From contig CAZOHN010000001.1 in the NCBI GenBank assembly GCA_964579325.1, positions 1 to 64,000 on the forward strand: a stretch of DNA of 64,000 nt. Reading direction: 5' to 3'. Below the pieces are notes generated by a model. That model saw only the letters and a program-made list of their open reading frames with translations. It did no database searches and had not been told where the DNA came from. Origin of the DNA: CAZOHN01 sp964579325 (GTDB taxonomy: Bacteria; Pseudomonadota; Alphaproteobacteria; Rhodobacterales; Rhodobacteraceae). Positions 62,027-64,000 of the stretch are shown here, piece by piece. The translations under genes were made by a program, and so were the position numbers. Positions within the stretch are counted from its first letter, which is position 1. Each line of letters begins with the position of its first letter.

Positions 62027-64000
62027 GAGGTGCGAATGCCCAGCGCACTACTCCCGCAAGCACGGCACGGCTTGGCGTACTAGAGTTCGACGTCTCCATC
62101 ACGGCGCATCGGACGACTGGCCCAATCGGTTCACCGGACCGACTTGCGCTCGCGCTCCGGCGTGAACTCGCGGGTACGGTCTGCGACGCCCTTGACCTGT
62201 CGGCGTCGGCCGGCGAGGTCTACGCTGATCGGATCGAGGTGAACCTCGGCCGCTTTCCCGACCCGCCAGATTGGGACGACGTGCGTACCGCCCTTCGAGA
62301 GGCGCTGGCGCAAGCCCTTGCTCCTTACCAGTTCGGGGCGGTGCTTGTCGCGACAGGGGCGGGGGGGGCAGAACCGCTTCCGTCAGCCAACGAAGCCGTT
62401 CGACCCGATCGGGGCCGACCCGATGGCATTGAAGCGGGTGGCAGCGGGACTGCCGACGAGGCAGAACCTCGGGTCCTCACTGTGCGTGACGCCACATCTT
62501 CCNNNNNNNNNNNNNNNNNNNNNNNNNNNNNNNNNNNNNNNNNNNNNNNNNNNNNNNNNNNNNNNNNNNNNNNNNNNNNNNNNNNNNNNNNNNNNNNNNN
62601 NNCACCTTCGGCGCAACCCGGGCCTGTTCCGGCAGCCGGGGCAAGTGACCGTACCCCGCCGACGACATTGGCGGTGCCCGTGGAGGACCCCGAGGCACCG
62701 GACCTTCTTGCCACCTCCTCCGTGCAGGGCAGTCACGCGCGCGGTCGAGGGCACGGATTTCGCGATGTCGGCGAAGTTCCCGCGCTTCCCGGGCAGGGGC
62801 CGGCGACAGTGGATGGCGGTCAGCCCGAAGTCCCGAGGACGTTTCCTGCCGGTGTCACTTTTCGGGCGGCAACACCGGAAAATCATGCGATCACTCGACA
62901 ACCCGGGCCGGATGGCTCGCTCCCGAACTTCGAGGGCCGCCTTCAGTCCGAGACCCGCCCTGCGGCAAGTCCCAGCGTGCCAGGTGCCGTGTCTGGTGGC
63001 CGGAATGAAGAAAGCTCAGGTGAAACAGAGACTGCTTCTGGCATCCAACCAGTTGCGGAGCCGTCGCTGGCGCTCGGCGGAGGGCCGGTACCGGAGGCGC
63101 TTGCCCGGTTGCTCCGCGCGCTCTTCTTGGCACCGTCTGCGGCGCGTCCTGCCCTTGCCTTGCGCATTGCCAGACTGCCACCGGGTCTGCAACGTCACGT
63201 CGACGCCGCGCTTTCAACCTTGCCGGCCGGTGCAGTGCCCTCGAGGTCGCTGCAGGCATTGTCCCGCGCGGTCCGGCAGACAGCGGCCAGCCGGGGTCTC
63301 ACAAAGGCGAGTTTCGCACCGTCCGCTCTACCAGTTCGTCGAAAGAGCAAGTCGAGCAGCGTTGCAAGCAAACGGCGGGGCGTCGCCGAAGACCTCTCCG
63401 CACGACTTGCGGCGCTCCGGCCGTCAGACCTCAATGCATTGCGGGGTCTTGCATGGCCGAAAGCAATGGGTCTGGCCCGATGGCAATCCGATCTAGCATC
63501 AGGTGCCGGTGCCCCTCCTCGGATCTCTGGTGCCGGGGTGGAGGAGATCGAGGGAGCTTTGACTGCTCTTTCTCGCGAAACCGGGATTCCTGCCCTGGAT
63601 CCGCGTCTCATCTCCCAAGTTGCCACAAGTCTTGCCGCAAGTCTTGTCGAAGGGACTGGAGCGTGGTCGGCAGGAGACCTTCCTCAGGACTCCGTAGCCC
63701 GACTTGCTGCTCTGCGCGGTGCCGGCGAAGGGCGCGCGCGGGCGCTTATCGCTCGGCTGGGAGATGGCGAGGTCGTGGCACTACTTGATCTTGCGGTCCG
63801 ACCGGGCACGCCGCTCCGCGAGGCCGTCGCAGCGCTTGGCCTGACCGCCGCGGAACCTCCCGCCGCGCGAAAAGCCGTTCTGGAGGCCCTTGTTACAGGC
63901 AAAGTGATCGACCTAGGGCTCGTGCGCACTGCCGCGCGCAGAGCGGATCCGGCGGTAAGCGCAGCCGAAATAGCGGCTTGGCTGACGCGCGTGGGTCTGG
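62023..64000 (+). CDS. eCIS tape measure protein, 3' truncated, with assembly gap
   Basis: Frame open from ATG 62023 to the window end in one frame. N-terminal part LRRELAGTVCDALDL then YADRIEVNLGRFPDPPDWDD matches the CIS tape measure (CIS_TMP/Afp14-like) family. Bases 62503-62602 are N; the same frame remains open on both sides, but the true missing length is unknown, so frame continuity is assumed. The middle is proline/alanine/glycine-rich and low-complexity; the C-terminal part (63541 on) is helical. Sets the length of the tube. Its end lies beyond 64000. Confidence 0.8.
   Translation, partial: MRGANAQRTTPASTARLGVLEFDVSITAHRTTGPIGSPDRLALALRRELAGTVCDALDLSASAGEVYADRIEVNLGRFPDPPDWDDVRTALREALAQALAPYQFGAVLVATGAGGAEPLPSANEAVRPDRGRPDGIEAGGSGTADEAEPRVLTVRDATSSXXXXXXXXXXXXXXXXXXXXXXXXXXXXXXXXXXPSAQPGPVPAAGASDRTPPTTLAVPVEDPEAPDLLATSSVQGSHARGRGHGFRDVGEVPALPGQGPATVDGGQPEVPRTFPAGVTFRAATPENHAITRQPGPDGSLPNFEGRLQSETRPAASPSVPGAVSGGRNEESSGETETASGIQPVAEPSLALGGGPVPEALARLLRALFLAPSAARPALALRIARLPPGLQRHVDAALSTLPAGAVPSRSLQALSRAVRQTAASRGLTKASFAPSALPVRRKSKSSSVASKRRGVAEDLSARLAALRPSDLNALRGLAWPKAMGLARWQSDLASGAGAPPRISGAGVEEIEGALTALSRETGIPALDPRLISQVATSLAASLVEGTGAWSAGDLPQDSVARLAALRGAGEGRARALIARLGDGEVVALLDLAVRPGTPLREAVAALGLTAAEPPAARKAVLEALVTGKVIDLGLVRTAARRADPAVSAAEIAAWLTRVGL
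62503..62602. other. Assembly gap (100 N)
   Basis: Exactly 100 undetermined bases, typical of a scaffolding gap of unknown real length, inside the tape measure gene. Confidence 0.99.

Noticed and set aside
62318..63496. Frame crossing the N run in another reading frame
   Set aside because: It is open only because the gap reads as unknown residues; the tape measure frame explains the region.

Overview
The window is GC-rich, with tightly packed genes, frequent 4-bp ATGA/GTGA stop-start overlaps and many Shine-Dalgarno motifs. Gene content points to an alphaproteobacterium of the order Rhodobacterales: a hemD-mic60-hemY block, alphaproteobacterial DUF2853, an ery-type tetritol operon and CheY/CheA/STAS chemotaxis clusters. 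No insertion sequence, phage integrase or CRISPR array was seen. A run of 100 N (62503-62602) is an assembly gap.

Region 1 (1-8152) is core genome: the 3' end of ahcY with a clear terminator, a DUF2853 protein, then on the minus strand a DUF1761 membrane protein and the coupled set tsaD-gpsA-YciI-EVE. Divergent from tsaD run hemD (apparently starting with CTG), a mitofilin/Mic60-like protein and hemY, followed by tRNA-Thr(CGT).

Region 2 (8188-25946) is one long minus-strand operon of 17 genes: a SorC-type regulator, a CUT1 ABC importer (binding protein, two permeases, two ATPases), and enzymes closely matching erythritol/tetritol catabolism (eryA kinase, eryB FAD dehydrogenase, eryC, eryH and eryI isomerases). 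To these are added a second FGGY kinase, a class II aldolase, a 2-hydroxyacid dehydrogenase, a HAD phosphatase and a split DhaK/DhaL kinase. A sigma70-like promoter lies upstream of the regulator.

Region 3 (26277-43301) is chemotaxis. A divergent soluble MCP-like protein precedes two tandem chemosensory sets: STAS-cheY-cheA-cheW-mcp-cheW-cheR-cheB, then cheB (pseudo-receiver)-cheD, then STAS-cheY-cheA-cheW-cheR-cheY and a small protein. The divergent protein and the last small protein each carry a CheZ-like D-x3-Q motif and may be the CheY-P phosphatases of the locus.

Region 4 (43730 to the end) is an extracellular contractile injection system (eCIS). It holds a DUF4157 protein with an HExxH motif, a GluR0-like ligand-gated channel homologue translationally coupled to it, a DUF4255 (Afp16-like) protein, an unknown protein, a sheath carrying inserted cadherin/CSPG-like repeats, two tube proteins, a DUF5908 protein, a LysM protein, a VgrG-like spike, PAAR, a gp25 wedge, a lipoprotein, an Afp11-like and an Afp12-like baseplate protein, a fibre-like protein and the start of the tape measure protein. 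The AAA ATPase expected for an eCIS is not in the window and probably lies downstream. The least-described features are the decorated sheath, the channel-DUF4157 coupling and the lipoprotein within this eCIS.
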